The position numbers were made by a program, and so were the translations under genes. Below are positions 19,312-32,000 of a DNA stretch of 64,000 nucleotides, piece after piece (position 1 is the first letter of the stretch; every line of letters starts with the position of its first letter). The stretch covers positions 19,127,713-19,191,712 of the forward strand of contig NC_092574.1 of assembly GCF_037975245.1 (NCBI RefSeq), in the 5' to 3' direction. This DNA is from Apostichopus japonicus (lineage: Eukaryota > Echinodermata > Holothuroidea > Aspidochirotida > Stichopodidae). A model generated the notes under the pieces. It had not been told where the DNA came from, searched no databases, and saw only the letters and a program-made list of their open reading frames with translations.

Positions 19312-19835
19312 TGTAGAGGACTTCACTTTTCTTAAATCGGAAGTGCGCCCTCATTTTTATAAGATTAATTACGATCGATAATCACTCTGTCAATGTCATG
19401 ACTAATACTAGGTCAAGAGACATTGGTTTCGATAAAACAATGGATGGTTTTATTCCGACGAACGATAAGCGAAATCTTTCACACAACGATAGAATATATA
19501 GCTACTTACGACTTACGACTTACGACTTGGATTACGATATTCAACGGATCGACAACGCTTATACTTATGACGAAATTACGCTTAAACGGAAAACTTTTAT
19601 TGTTTTTCCCTACTTTTATTCAATATCAAATCGGATACGTGTTGCCCTGCTTCCGGGCGAATTGTTTTTATGGATTAGGATTTTGATAGCGGAATTTGTG
19701 TTGGATTTTTAATTGGATCCTGTCTGTAGTATTCGTACGAGACGGCGACCTAGCGCAAATAGGACTGTAGTGTTTGAGGTGAGTGACGTACTTTTATCTT
19801 TCATATAATTTACCACCTAATAACCCTAGCGTCCA
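19312..19835 (+). repeat. 5' LTR
   Basis: A 524-bp direct repeat beginning TGTAGAGGACTTC and ending AGCGTCCA, so it has TG...CA termini. It contains three tandem TTACGAC units (the 3' LTR has two). It should hold the element promoter; GAATATATAG near 19490 is a possible TATA-like box. Open frames read inside it are not genes. Confidence 0.95.
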
Positions 19836-19838
19836 AAG

Positions 19839-19856
19839 TGGTGACCCCGACGTGAT
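19839..19856 (+). promoter_or_regulatory. Primer binding site, tRNA-Trp
   Basis: TGGTGACCCCGACGTGAT lies 3 bp after the 5' LTR. Its complement matches the 3' end of animal tRNA-Trp (ATCACGTCGGGGTCA plus CCA), so tRNA-Trp probably primes minus-strand DNA synthesis. Confidence 0.9.
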
Positions 19857-19950
19857 TCAGCTAGGTTGCCTTGAATACTTCCCATGTACTAAAAATCGCA
19901 TAATTTTTTACTACTGTTTTTCGCATTGGAATAATATAATACTGTACATC

Positions 19951-20778
19951 ATGGATCCAGAAAATTCCCACGAAACACAACAATCGCTATCCGCAGTTAG
20001 TATTAAATTACCTCCGTACTGGCCCAATGACCCAATTATCTGGTTCGCACAGGTTGAGGCGCAATTCGTAACGAGGAGAGTTACTAACGAGGATACAAAA
20101 TATTCCTACGTGATATCGTCCCTACAACCGGAAATAGCCCAGGAAGTACGCGACTTGCTCATAAGTAAGCCAAGCGAACAACCCTATAAAAAACTAAAGG
20201 AGGAGTTGATTAAGCGAACAACGGCTTCGGAGCAAAAACGGCTCCACCAGTTGTTAATTTCTGAAGAATTGGGGGATCGGAAACCCACGCAACTGTTGCG
20301 CAAGATGCGTCAGCTGCTAGGAACAAACACCCTTCATGCGAACATTTTGAAACAACTTTTTGTTCAGCGACTTCCATCGAGCGCCCAACTAATTCTGGCG
20401 TCGATGAGCGACACCACACCGATAGAAACCGTAGCCGAGTTAGCGGATAAAATCATGGAAGTTACTCCTGCATATCCTCCCATCGCTGCCATACAAACAC
20501 CCCAGGCCCAGGCACAAAAATCAGAAGTGCAACAACTAAGTGAACAAGTCCGTGAACTCACTGCCCAAATTGCTTCACTAAAGTCAGAGGTCAGGGAGCG
20601 CAGTCGAAGCCGATCTCGAAGCCGACAAAGATTCAGTTCCCAGTCAAATAATACCAGTAACGTCGACAGTGATATTTGTTGGTATCATCAATCATTTGGT
20701 GATAAGGCCAGGAAATGTAGAGCGCCATGCAAGTATCCAAGCAATTTAAAGCCGGAAAACGAACAGGCCAGCGTGTAA
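19951..20778 (+). CDS. gag: Retrotransposon Gag polyprotein
   Basis: 275 aa starting [10 protein letters not shown]. The same frame is open from 19783, but that lies inside the LTR, so 19951 is the sensible start. The N-terminal half has the Ty3/gypsy capsid signature [21 protein letters not shown] Glu/Gln-rich segment and an Arg/Ser-rich segment ([11 protein letters not shown]) follow. The C-terminal box [18 protein letters not shown] has the form CX2HX9CX3C rather than the retroviral CCHC knuckle. Gag assembles the particle and binds the element RNA. The reading frame ends in TAA, overlapping pol. Confidence 0.93.
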   Translation: MDPENSHETQQSLSAVSIKLPPYWPNDPIIWFAQVEAQFVTRRVTNEDTKYSYVISSLQPEIAQEVRDLLISKPSEQPYKKLKEELIKRTTASEQKRLHQLLISEELGDRKPTQLLRKMRQLLGTNTLHANILKQLFVQRLPSSAQLILASMSDTTPIETVAELADKIMEVTPAYPPIAAIQTPQAQAQKSEVQQLSEQVRELTAQIASLKSEVRERSRSRSRSRQRFSSQSNNTSNVDSDICWYHQSFGDKARKCRAPCKYPSNLKPENEQASV

Positions 20779-23700
20779 CGGTGGCGAGCGTTGGCCAAAA
20801 TCGAAGCCGCCTGTTTTACATTCGTGACAGAACCACCACGAAACGTTTTCTCATTGATACAGGGGCAGCGGTCAGTGTGGTACCCCCCGTACGTTGTGAC
20901 CTATATAATCGCGGAAAGGGGCCATATCTTCAAGCGGCAAATCGGACCAAAATAGACACTTTCGGGCACAAGTCACTAACACTCGATATTGGTTTGCGTA
21001 GGAACTTTCCGTGGGTCTTTGTGATCGCCGACGTGGAAACTGCTATTCTCGGTTGTGATTTCTTACGATATTTTGGATTACTTGTCGATATTCGAAATAA
21101 TACACTTATCGACAGGTTAACCAATCTCACTATTGAAGGCATCTCAACCGAAGAAACGTCCCTTTGTCCTATGTTTGCCACAACATCTAACGATTCACCT
21201 TATCATGCTCTATTAAAGGAATTCCCAGAAATTTTGCGGGTAACTTTTGAAGAAACACAGGTGAAACATTCGGTTACGCACTATATCAACACGATCGGAG
21301 CACCCATTTTTTCTCGCACACGTCGTCTACCGCCCAACAAGCTAACTATCGCTCGACAAGAATTTGACCACATGCTGCAACTTGGGATCGTCCGACAATC
21401 TAACAGCAATTGGTCATCCCCTCTACACATGGTGCCCAAAAAGAACGGAGATTGGAGGCCATGTGGCGATTATCGAGCCCTTAACAACGTTACCATTCCA
21501 GACCGCTATCCTATTCCACACATTCACGATTTCTCAACTTCACTGTCGGGAACATCAATTTATTCCAAAATTGATCTAGTGCGAGCCTACCATCAAATCC
21601 CAGTGGAAGACTCCGATATTTGCAAAACGGCCATCACAACCCCATTCGGCCTCTTCGAATTCAAACGAATGCCGTTTGGACTCCGCAATGCCGCCCAGAC
21701 GTTCCAACGCTTCATGGACGAGGTAACGCGCGGTTTGCCATTTTGCTACACTTACATTGATGACGTACTCGTGGCCAGCAAATCCCCAGAGGAACATACC
21801 CGTCACCTTAAACAGCTGTTTGCCAGACTCGCAGATTACGGAGTGGTGATCAATCCAACTAAGTGTCAGTTCGGTGTTCCAGAACTTGAATTTCTTGGAC
21901 ACAAATTGAGCTCCAAAGGAATATCACCTCTCCCGGAGAAAGTGCAAGCCATAGCCGAATTTCCGAAACCAAATTCGTTACGCAAACTTCGAGAATATCT
22001 TGGACTTGTCAACTTTTATAGGAGATTCATCCCGGGATGTTCCAGTATTTTACACCCGTTAATAGACTTATTAGCCGGAAAGAAGCCAAAGTCAGCACCG
22101 ATTGACTGGAATGACGAAGCATCCGAATCATTCGAGGAGAGCAAACGAGCGCTCGCCAACGCAACTCTCCTTACGCATCCCGACTCATCCAAACCCCTTT
22201 CATTAATGGTGGACGCCTCGGATAAAGCCTTAGGAGGCGTGTTACAGCAAAATATTGAAGGAGTTTGGCATCCAATCTCGTTTTTCTCCCGAAAACTAAG
22301 CGAGACAGAATCGCGATACAGTGCATTTGGTCGTGAACTACTAGCAATATACTCGGCAATACGTCATTTCCGTCATATACTAGAGGGACGACAATTCTTC
22401 ATTCTCACCGACCACAAACCACTAACATACGCGTTAAAAACTAGTACCGACCGCTACTCACCGAGAGAGATACGGCATCTGGATTTCGTTTCCCAGTTCA
22501 CGGCGGATATTCGCCACGTCAGTGGAAAGGACAATGTCGTCGCAGACGCACTGTCTCGTTTAGGCGTTAACGCATTCCGTCAAGGATTGCCCGCATCTAC
22601 CCTGATCGACTTTGCTCAAATCGCTGCAAAACAACAGCATGACATTCAGCTTCAGGAATTGAAGGACTCCACTGTCATGAAATTTCAGGAGATTCCGCTC
22701 CCATCATCACCTGGCACGATATGGTGTGATATGTCAACCGGTTCACCGCGACCGTTTATACCGAAGGTGTTTCGGAAAGACATTTTTAATTCACTTCACT
22801 CCATGTCGCATCCTGGAATCAGAGCAACACGGAAACTTATCACGGACCGTTTCGTGTGGCCCAACATAAACAAAGACGTCAGGTCATGGGCTAAATCATG
22901 TGAGTCCTGCCAACGCGCCAAAGTACACCGACACACGACGACGCCACTTGGTACTTTTGCTGTCCCCGATGCTCGTTTCGAACACATTCATTTGGACATT
23001 GTGGGCCCACTCCCACTGTCAAGAGGTTACAAATACCTCCTCACCGTTATCGACCGTTTCACTCGTTGGCCGGAAGCAATCTGTATTCCAGATATCACTG
23101 CCCAGACTGTAGCTGAAGCATTTGTCAGCAGATGGATTTCCACTTTCGGTGTGCCATCGACTATAACGACGGATAGAGGCGCTCAATTCGAATCTGCTCT
23201 GTTTAAACAACTGACCGCTCTTCTCGGCAGCAAACGAATACGTACGACTGCGTATCACCCGATATCCAACGGGCTTGTGGAACGCTTCCATAGGCATCTC
23301 AAATCATCCATCAAAGCTCAACGCGATCCTTCCAAGTGGGCCGAGGTTTTGCCACTTGTTTTGTTAGGCATACGTACAACGCTTAAAGCCGACCTTGGGT
23401 GCAGTGCAGCGGAATTAGTTTTCGGTACTACTCTTCGCGTGCCATGTCAACTGGTATCTCCTGTTCCTGACGTGAACGAACTTGATCCTACAATTTTCGT
23501 CGACCGCCTGAAACGTCAGATGGCCGATTTAAAACGAACCGACACCAGGCCAAATCAACGACATGCGCAGCAGTCCGACGATCTTCAGCACTGCACACAT
23601 GTTTGGGTTAGAGTCGATTCAGTGAAACGTCCACTGCAACCTCCGTACCGAGGGCCTTTCCGTGTCATTTCCAGGGGCGACAAAACATTTGTATTGGACA

Positions 23701-23942
23701 TCAATTGCAAACACGACACAGTGTCGATTGACAGGTTAAAGGTCGCGTATGCTGAAGACGATGAACTTGTGGAACCGACCGAACCGCTTACTTTGCCCAC
23801 GCCCTCTTTCGAGAACGACGAACTTTCAACCAAGACACGCCACTCTGAAGATACGCCCACCGGACTCATACAGCCTGACCCCAAGCCAAAGACCGTTACG
23901 CGATCAGGTAGGCGGGTTCATTGGCCAGTGCGATATAGGTGA
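20727..23942 (+). CDS. pol: Retrotransposon Pol polyprotein (PR-RT-RH-IN)
   Basis: 1071 aa if counted from the first ATG, but probably made as Gag-Pol by -1 frameshifting. Domains in order: aspartic protease with DTG at 44-46; reverse transcriptase with catalytic D283 and YIDD at 343-346; RNase H with D496, E537 and D562; integrase zinc domain H691-X3-H695-X29-C725-X2-C728; integrase core D757, D816 and E852 (D,D-35-E); and a C-terminal GPY/F-type module ([10 protein letters not shown], about 972-981). The order RT-RH-IN is that of Ty3/gypsy. No chromodomain follows. All key residues are present, so the enzymes look functional. Stop TGA lies about 85 bp before the 3' LTR. Confidence 0.97.
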   Translation: MQVSKQFKAGKRTGQRVTVASVGQNRSRLFYIRDRTTTKRFLIDTGAAVSVVPPVRCDLYNRGKGPYLQAANRTKIDTFGHKSLTLDIGLRRNFPWVFVIADVETAILGCDFLRYFGLLVDIRNNTLIDRLTNLTIEGISTEETSLCPMFATTSNDSPYHALLKEFPEILRVTFEETQVKHSVTHYINTIGAPIFSRTRRLPPNKLTIARQEFDHMLQLGIVRQSNSNWSSPLHMVPKKNGDWRPCGDYRALNNVTIPDRYPIPHIHDFSTSLSGTSIYSKIDLVRAYHQIPVEDSDICKTAITTPFGLFEFKRMPFGLRNAAQTFQRFMDEVTRGLPFCYTYIDDVLVASKSPEEHTRHLKQLFARLADYGVVINPTKCQFGVPELEFLGHKLSSKGISPLPEKVQAIAEFPKPNSLRKLREYLGLVNFYRRFIPGCSSILHPLIDLLAGKKPKSAPIDWNDEASESFEESKRALANATLLTHPDSSKPLSLMVDASDKALGGVLQQNIEGVWHPISFFSRKLSETESRYSAFGRELLAIYSAIRHFRHILEGRQFFILTDHKPLTYALKTSTDRYSPREIRHLDFVSQFTADIRHVSGKDNVVADALSRLGVNAFRQGLPASTLIDFAQIAAKQQHDIQLQELKDSTVMKFQEIPLPSSPGTIWCDMSTGSPRPFIPKVFRKDIFNSLHSMSHPGIRATRKLITDRFVWPNINKDVRSWAKSCESCQRAKVHRHTTTPLGTFAVPDARFEHIHLDIVGPLPLSRGYKYLLTVIDRFTRWPEAICIPDITAQTVAEAFVSRWISTFGVPSTITTDRGAQFESALFKQLTALLGSKRIRTTAYHPISNGLVERFHRHLKSSIKAQRDPSKWAEVLPLVLLGIRTTLKADLGCSAAELVFGTTLRVPCQLVSPVPDVNELDPTIFVDRLKRQMADLKRTDTRPNQRHAQQSDDLQHCTHVWVRVDSVKRPLQPPYRGPFRVISRGDKTFVLDINCKHDTVSIDRLKVAYAEDDELVEPTEPLTLPTPSFENDELSTKTRHSEDTPTGLIQPDPKPKTVTRSGRRVHWPVRYR
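20745..20751 (+). promoter_or_regulatory. Candidate -1 ribosomal frameshift heptamer
   Basis: In the gag frame the sequence reads T TTA AAG, matching the X XXY YYZ slippery pattern. The pol frame is open only from 20721 (TAG at 20718-20720) and gag stops at 20776, so any shift must occur inside a 58-base interval. This heptamer sits in it and a -1 slip enters pol exactly in frame. Whether a downstream stimulatory structure exists was not assessed. Confidence 0.65.
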
Positions 23943-24014
23943 AGAACTGTGTACATATATGTTTTATATTACGTTTTGTTTTTCTTATCGATCACTCTTT
24001 TTCGCGAGTGATCT

Positions 24015-24023
24015 GGAAGGGGG
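24015..24023 (+). promoter_or_regulatory. Polypurine tract
   Basis: GGAAGGGGG lies 3 bases upstream of the 3' LTR. It is the expected plus-strand primer. The extra CTA between it and TG is slightly unusual, since the tract normally abuts the LTR. Confidence 0.75.
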
Positions 24024-24026
24024 CTA

Positions 24027-24543
24027 TGTAGAGGACTTCACTTTTCTTAAATCGGAAGTGCGCCCTCATTTTTATAAGATTAATTACGATCGATAATCAC
24101 TCTGTCAATGTCATGACTAATACTAGGTCAAGAGACATTGGTTTCGATAAAACAATGGATGGTTTTATTCCGACGAACGATAAGCGAAATCTTTCACACA
24201 ACGATAGAATATATAGCTACTTACGACTTACGACTTGGATTACGATATTCAACGGATCGACAACGCTTATACTTATGACGAAATTACGCTTAAACGGAAA
24301 ACTTTTATTGTTTTTCCCTACTTTTATTCAATATCAAATCGGATACGTGTTGCCCTGCTTCCGGGCGAATTGTTTTTATGGATTAGGATTTTGATAGCGG
24401 AATTTGTGTTGGATTTTTAATTGGATCCTGTCTGTAGTATTCGTACGAGACGGCGACCTAGCGCAAATAGGACTGTAGTGTTTGAGGTGAGTGACGTACT
24501 TTTATCTTTCATATAATTTACCACCTAATAACCCTAGCGTCTA
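24027..24543 (+). repeat. 3' LTR
   Basis: 517 bp, matching the 5' LTR except for two rather than three TTACGAC units and a T for C in the penultimate position (ends AGCGTCTA). Confidence 0.93.
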
Positions 24544-26863
24544 AAAAAGCAAACGTTTTATAAATTACATTTCAGGGCACTTTCCTGTCATTTTGGAGGC
24601 ATCTTGCTTGAAAGTTATGTTCCAGCCTAAAATGAAACCATTCACTGAGTTTTGTTTGTCAGTCGCAGGTTGCAACTCAATTATTTTATCCCTAAATACC
24701 TTTACCCAATTCTAGATACTGGTATGAAGCACCGAATTTTCAGCACAATCTCAATATTCGGAACATTCCAGACCGCACGACTCTGGAAGTCGAAAGCAAA
24801 CCCATGTTGTACTCCACCACCACTTCCACGTCCGTTACATACACGCGCGCGTTACTATCCAGTAATTTGACAGTAAATCCAGTTCCATGGAATATAATAT
24901 GCTTGACCAAACCGTTTTAAAAAGCTAAGCTAGTCCGTGCATGCCTGGCCTACGGTCCTACAGTTCTTAACGTAGTGCACATTATTAACTTTTGGAACAA
25001 GAGTATCACACTTAACCCTCTGGAATATTGTTGCTGAGTAAAATTTGAAAGCAAACGCAGGGTATTTATCACCATGAAATTTCTTTGTAAAATGTTCTAG
25101 ATATAGGTTTTGTTTCGTGGAAACTTGTAACAGTCAATTAAAGCCTAAGGTTAACGACTAACGCTAGGCTTGGCCTAGCCTACTACTACTAGTAGTAGTA
25201 GTACTACCCTGTAACAATCTGGCCTAACGTTAACTTTGGACCGTGCAAAAATTTACACTCGCAAGTAGCATATAACGTTCAAGATTGCTTCCTTGTCGAC
25301 TGCAAACTGCTAACAAGACACCAGCAAAGCTTTTTAACTCACTTTTCTGTACATACAGGGATACACTTCAAATTAGCCTAGGCTAGTATCAGTAACATCA
25401 TTCAGTCAGCCTAGTAGTAGTAGTTGCGGTATTACTATTAGCCGGGGGCCGTGTCATTCCGCCATCGGTCCTTTCCCCCATAGAAAATGTGCTCTTTCCA
25501 CCATCGAAAAAGTGCCGGTCCACCATGCATAAAAGCACTTTTTCTATGGCGAAAAGAGCACATTATTGTGGGTAGGAGTATCGTTAGTAGCCAATGTTGG
25601 TTAGAAATATAATAAGAAACAGATTGTTAGCATGGGTTGATGCTTCATGGTTGAATTAGTGATAAAGCATTGGCTTTGTAACAAGAAACTCTCAAAATAA
25701 TGAGGTTATATCAACAGTTTCACAGAACCCCTTTTCCCACACCCTCTTCCCACCTTTTGGTTTAAAATATGCTGACAGTGTTAAACCATCTTGAACACCT
25801 GCACTGTGTATTGCTCTGCCTCACTCTACCAAGGCCTGCCTTTCCACAAAATTGGTCTGGTAAATTGACAATCAGAATCGGGCACATTTGAAGACGGTGT
25901 ACCTATCTTTCCATGTGATTCAAAGAAAGTTTCACTGATACATACCTGTAGGCTGTACACCAGTGTAAAATCTATTCCTAAAATGTACCTTTCCGCCAAA
26001 GGTTGTGAGCCTTTCCACGTTGCGAAAAGGCTGGAAACATGGCGGAGAAGTATAGCAGTAAACATCTATGGCGAAAAAGTATGGCATTATACATCTATGG
26101 CAGAATGGCACTAGACACATACTAGTCCTGGGCTAAGTCAGACTTGTAATTTACAGTAGTTGGCTAGTGTTAAGAACTAAGATGTGTATTTGTGTTGTAA
26201 GATAGGGTTATCAAACAAATTTAAGCTAGTCAACATTTAATTGAACAAAATTTGCTAAGTGACCACCACAACAGCAACATGCGCCTCCACACAAGGATAG
26301 ATGCTCAGTGAAATGAAATGTTTTTATTATATAAACTCTGTACATGATGTCAACATGAAATTATCAACAAATTATCAACAAAATTCTTCCACTGCAACTG
26401 TGCCTCAAGGGCAAGATCAAGGCTCAGTTGAGCTAAACAGTTTTATGAAATAATCAGTCAACATATCCCACCCCCCCCCCCCCGGCTGTTTTTCCGAAAG
26501 TGGTGGTGCATTCTATAGTGTCTCTGGGTTATTTTAGGGACTTAGAATCTTTGCATTAGCCCTAACCCTCAGTAGAAATGGAGTGCCAACTGCCTACACT
26601 TTAACATATATTGGACTTCATCCACATCAGCAATGTAACAACCAGCCTGTTACATAGCTAGAACATAAGATTTAGGCCATCTTAACAGGTGGCTGCTCAG
26701 ATGTGTATATTATGGATTACAGAAAGGGACTTGATCTATCAATTAACATTTTTGCAGCCATATGTTAGATGTAAAGCTATTAAACAATTTTCAATTTCAT
26801 TAAAAAGATGTATGCATATTACTAAATTGCATGTCTCTTATTTTGTTTTCTTCCCCACACCAG
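24544..26863. other. Non-coding region upstream of RBM26/27 start exon
   Basis: It probably contains the promoter, 5' UTR exon(s) and first intron of the RBM26/27 gene, because the ATG exon opens with a splice acceptor at 26863. I could not place the first exon. It also contains an inverted-repeat element (25451-26111) and a 22-bp palindrome of CTA/TAG triplets at about 25181-25202. Confidence 0.5.
25451..26111. repeat. Inverted-repeat element with internal hairpin
   Basis: Outer arms GTGTCATTCCGCCATCG (25451-25467) and the reverse complement of 26095-26111, GTGCCATTCTGCCATAG, match at 14 of 17 positions. Inside, 25489-25515 and 25535-25561 form a 27-bp imperfect hairpin (GTGCTCTTT...AAAGTGC). 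Variants of CTATGGCGAAAA recur at about 25544, 26066 and elsewhere. It may be a MITE-like or foldback element. No clear target duplication was found. Confidence 0.45.
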
Positions 26864-26869
26864 CTAAAT

Positions 26870-29062
26870 ATGCCAGCCATCGATAATGTTGAAGACTTAA
26901 AAAAGTGGCTTGTGACAAAACTTGAACCAATGTAAGTAAAATTACTCTCTAACTTTTGAATACTTTGTGAAACAATACAAATTTACTTTGTCAGTTAACA
27001 GTTACTGCCCAAATCAATGTCTTGCAAAGATACACACGTTGATGAACAAACACATGTATGGTTTTCTTCCAACATCGTCGGGGAGAAGAGAGAATAGGAG
27101 GAGGAAAAATGTTAAGCAAAATCACAAAGAAATGCAGGGTTGTTGTTGTTCACAAGGCATATTCACCATGTATTTCACTACATATTTACTGTAGGTCAAT
27201 GTTCTCTGATTGTTTGGCAGGGTGTGTACAACTAAATGCAACCCTGTGTCTTGGCTTTATCAAACATGTTCAAGAAATGGCTAGAAAACAATGAATAATG
27301 GGAAAGCAAATTTGTGAGCTAGAATAATAAAATGAGACTGGACTGCTCATGTGGTTTTGCTTCTTTTCTGTATGTTGGCCAAAACCATACAACAGAGAAG
27401 AGACATTACATGGCAAATTCTGCACATCTCCTTTGAGAATTTGTAAAATATGTTGGGGAATAATTTATTATTCAAATTTTGTGTAGCAGTTTTGAAGTCA
27501 AATACTATACTACATATTTTTCTGTATAAGAAACTGCTAACCATCTTTGGTATGTCTTCCCTGTATGTATGTATTCCATATATCTGTCTTCCCTGTATGT
27601 ATGTATGTATGTATATACATATGTATGTATGTACATACGTATGTGTTTTCAATGTATGTGTGTTTGGGTGAATGTATATGTGTTGAGTAGGACCAAGCAT
27701 AAGGAGTACAGTAGACAAGTTATGCTCTCCTGTAGGTACTGTGTACATATATCTCAGTGTTTGTTTTGACACATCACTGTACACACCTTCACTACATGCA
27801 AATTATTTGTGGATAACAGAGTATGGAATGTGTGTCATTCACATCGGCTAATGCAACTTTGAAATAATACTGTTGTGTGTTGTTCTTGGAACAGTTACTT
27901 ACATATCTTTATTATTTCTGTCTTCTTCCAGATGTGATGCAGACCCAGTTCCACTAGCCAAATACTGTGTTGCACTAGCCAGAAAAGACAAATCAGAAGA
28001 TGAACTCAAAACATTTTGCAACGATCAGCTTGAAGTATTTTTGCAAACAGGTAAAAGATGGACGTTCGTTTGTCGTATCGAAAAATCTTTATTTTAATGC
28101 ACCTTTTTGTATTTGGGGCTATTGCTTTTCGGTTTTAAATTCAATATCTATGCTGACAATTATGTAATAAGTTTTCATGTCTACGAACGAAGTCTCCACC
28201 ACAAAATTTTAGAATCAAATGGACTATGTAAACTGCTCGCCAGTTAATATTCAGCAACTTGAGCAGTATTTTGTGCAAAGTGATATTTGCCTATTTTAAC
28301 CATCTTTTGTGTAATTCATGCAACAAAAGTAACAATGCAACCGCTTTAATTTCTTTGAATGCACTATTGATGCCGAGAGTCAGTATGCTATAAACGCAAA
28401 CAATTACTTTTGAGTGAGAGTTAATTAAGTCTGTTTATTTATCAGAACATTGATGTAGTTTGTATTGTACAGTAGTTGCAAACAATTACCAAAAGATGTA
28501 ACCATGTTCATTGAACAGATGACAAAAGTATGTGAAAATATGGCTATGGCTTACTATAGGGTTAACAAAAATTTTGAATCACTCCAAACCTTTTTTTCAC
28601 CTTTTGATGTGGTGGTATGGATCTGAGATTTGGGGATGCAGTGCTAAAACGTAACCAATTTATTAGTTTAGGTAGATGGGAAAATGCAGAAAAACAATAG
28701 AGAAAGGAGTCAATTATAGCTTGTAATTAACAAACAGGTTTGAGTGAACATACAATGGAGCTTGCAATCTTGAAGTTTTGCTTCACCAACGCAAACCATT
28801 AAAATCACAAAAACTTCCCACATATCATATTTTCTGAAATTTTGTTTCAATAAATATTCTTTTACATTTTCTAGAGACTGCCAAATTTGTCGATGACATG
28901 TTTGATTCCTTGAAAACCAAATCATACATTCCAAAGGACAAGCAAACTAGCGACGCTGTGCCAGAATATCCCCCCTTGCCCCCAGAAACAGCTCCATCTG
29001 TACCTCCACCAGCTCCACCCCCTGACCTACCCCAGGAGGAACCCCCTCTGCATCCATTAGCG
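26870..29062 (+). CDS. RBM26: RBM26/27 exons 1-3: PWI-like N-terminus
   Basis: Exon 1 begins 6 nt after an acceptor, with ATG at 26870 (MPAIDNVEDLKKWL), and ends LEP. Exon 2 continues ICDADPVPLAKYCVALARKD, the most conserved block of the family. Exon 3 carries TAKFVDDMFDSLKTKSYIP followed by a Pro-rich linker. The start matches the family start closely, which supports this ATG. A 5' UTR intron must exist upstream. Confidence 0.9.
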
Positions 29063-32000
29063 GTAAGTAAAGTTCTTTTGTGTTTTTATTGGGGGGGGGA
29101 GGAGGGGAGGGTGGAGCAGGACATAAATAATCCAGCTACTGTAGTGTACTGTGCAGGGTAGTTACATGTATTGCATATGATCATGTTCTGTTACAATACC
29201 TAATTGCTAAGAGATTATCGGTAAACAATATAATTTATAATGTAAGTGACGTAAAAGACAGCCTATCATTCTCCTCACAAAACTAGACTTGAATCAAGAA
29301 AACAGAAAGAACTGCCATTTGTTATTTTGCGACAAAATAGACTGAACCGAAAAAGCAACAAAAGACAAAGGAAGGAAAAGAAAGTTAAAATGTGGTGATA
29401 GATAGAGGACATGACAATTAGATCTCAACTTTGAAATGGACCAGTTTGCAATTTGATTTGTTTCCTTGAGAGAAGAATTCTGCTTTCTAGCTATGGTGTG
29501 GGTGTGCAGACTTTGCCCATTATGATCGTATCTTTGTTCTTCTGTATGTTTTGCTTTTTTTTTATTTGGTAGTCTGTCGACAAGATTCAAGATGCAGATG
29601 GCTCGGTACCCTTAAGGAGAGACGGAGTTCAGAACAAAGACAGGGAACCCTGGACACCACCGAAGAACCGCAGCAGGAGTAGAAGCTTCAGTCCACGGTA
29701 TTGTCTCAGTCGATATCGACATTTCGTTGTCTGTGTCATTGTCAGATTTATGAGGAAGAGGAAGCTGCAGATCACGGGATGTAAAACTCACACAGCCTTT
29801 GACAGACAAGAAGCTTTGTTAAATTAATACTTAGCAGTAAACTGGACAACAAATTTTAATCATTGTCAATAAATTATCTTTACTATTATGATGACGAGGA
29901 AGATGACGAACAAATTATCGGTAGTTTGGGTGAAAATATTTATAACAAGAAATGCCGACCAAGTGAAGAAAATGTTGCAATTCCTCCCTCTGGTTGTTTA
30001 TAACTATTGAAAATGAGGAACTACTAGGTATGAAGACATGCCACTAAAGAAGAACTTGAGAAACTCCACCCGTTACAGATCCTTTTGAGGATTTACCAGT
30101 ATGATCCATATAAGTTAATAATCACTTAAACAATGTTTCTTTTATCGGCAGAAGGAGGAGACGAGAAGATGATCGATTGAGGAATAGGAGAGACGAGAGG
30201 GACCGAGACCGGTTTGACAGAGATAGGAGGTCTCATAGGGGTCATTATAGGGACAGATATGACCCCATGGACAGAGATCATGATAGAGGTATGACTGCGT
30301 CAGACAAGTTACATTTCATGAGTATTTCTGTGTCAGATGTAGTGGATACAACAAAGCTGAAAGTTATGGTGGATCAAAGGATAGAAAATTGTTCAGCAGT
30401 TTGACAGGGAGCGAGGGGGATCGAGGGGAAGTGTCAATATAGGTCAAAGATTCATAAGTATTTCTGTGTCAGATGTAATGGATACAACAAAGCTGAAAGT
30501 TGTGGTGGATCAAAGGATCAAAGGGAGGTCATGAAAGGGACATATATCTGGGCTATGATAGAGGTATCACTCACACAAGTCAATAAAAACACATTCAACA
30601 AGGATAAGATTTACAAATTGAGCCAAATAATAAGAACTACTCTGGGAACATACACCCGTTTGACAGAGAAAAGGTAAGGTCTTTACCCAATAAGATATAA
30701 TGCCAATGGACATGGGTCATTGGTTGTATCAGGTATTTCATATTATTTCTTAATTTTCATTACTTTTCTTAATTTTCATTTCTTCGAAAGGTGTTATTGG
30801 TTAAGGATATTTTATTTTGTTGTCATCACAATTTGATTTTCTATTAGTAAGTTTTTCAAGTTGGAGATTGCTATAGTCTGATGTAGTTACCCCCCCCCCC
30901 TCCCCCTGCCAATCATCAGAGTACCTCTCAATTCACCTGTGTTGTGTTTTTCATTTTCTAGTGGTAGTCAGAGCTTATGGTATTTGGTTCAATCATTTTA
31001 ACAGGCTGTGTGTGGTTGTTTTCAATAATAATCATAATAAGAGGCTTTGATGTCAGTGAGGAGGAGGGTTCAGGCACTTCAAAGCCCTTTTTTATGTCAG
31101 AACAATTGATATTTCCTATAATGCATGCAAGCACTCTCTTAAATCATGATCTGATACCTTTTTCTTTAAATCTTGCATCACCTAATTCTCAGGGATACTG
31201 GTAGCATAGACAGGAATACTGCCTTTTAAGTACTGTTTACAGTCCCATACTGAGGCTGTGAACTTAGCTTGGCAAGCAATACAACAAATTCCATGTTTAT
31301 AGCTTGGACCTCATTTTCAATCTCAGGAAACTAAACTTCAATGTATTTTTTTCTTTCCTTTCTGTTTGTAGGGTACGGAAGAGGCAGGTACATTGATCAG
31401 GAGAGAGAGGTTGGCAACAAGTTCAGCCATAGGTCAAGGTCGAGGTCACCTCCATCTCCAACCGTCAGCAGCTCGGTGACCGTCGTGTCGAGAAATAATA
31501 AGTCTGACTCAGACAAGACGAGAGCTAAGCCCAGATGCAGGGACTTTGATGGTAAGAACAGTCTCATCTTCATATCTTAGAAATCTGGTTTGGACACTGA
31601 AAGATGAGCCAAGAGCAAATATCTTGAACAGATACAGAATGAACAAATCTTTTTGGATAGAGGAAAGAGAGCTTTGGGCTAGAAATGGTTCTTTGGGGTA
31701 GCAGGACTTGACTGCTGAAGAGGGGTTGTTTTTTGTGCTGTACAATGGGCACTTTTCCCAGCAGTGCAAGTAATTAATCCCAACATATTTGGGACTTATT
31801 TTTGTCCCAAGAATTTAGGCTGTCATTATTGTTTTCAATTGATTACAAAGGAAATTGTACTTGAAAGTGAAATAAGATTGTTTAGGGTTCTAGCTGTGAA
31901 ATGTAACCCAGCTTGTGTAACAGTTTCATATCCAGAGGTAGATGTTGAAGTTCATTTGATATGCTTTTGCCTATATTAATAAATCTAACCCCCCACTCCC

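Larger units (their letters stand above)
19312..24543 (+). mobile_element. Full-length Ty3/gypsy LTR retrotransposon, CsRn1-like
   Basis: A complete element of about 5.2 kb: 5' LTR, tRNA-Trp primer site, gag, pol in the -1 frame (protease, reverse transcriptase, RNase H, integrase), polypurine tract and 3' LTR. All enzymatic motifs are intact and there is no internal stop. There is no env and no chromodomain. The tRNA-Trp PBS together with the Gag Cys-His box of form CX2HX9CX3C fits the CsRn1/Kabuki-type clade of Ty3/gypsy as I know it; a phylogeny would be needed to confirm this. The LTRs differ only by one 7-bp repeat unit and a change next to the 3' end, so insertion was recent. Flanks are GAAAG on the left and AAAAA on the right, so a perfect target duplication is not visible. 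Confidence 0.96.

Noticed and set aside
19398-19712. 104-codon frame before gag, repeated at 24113-24394
   Set aside because: It lies inside the LTR and is present in both LTR copies; non-coding LTR sequence.
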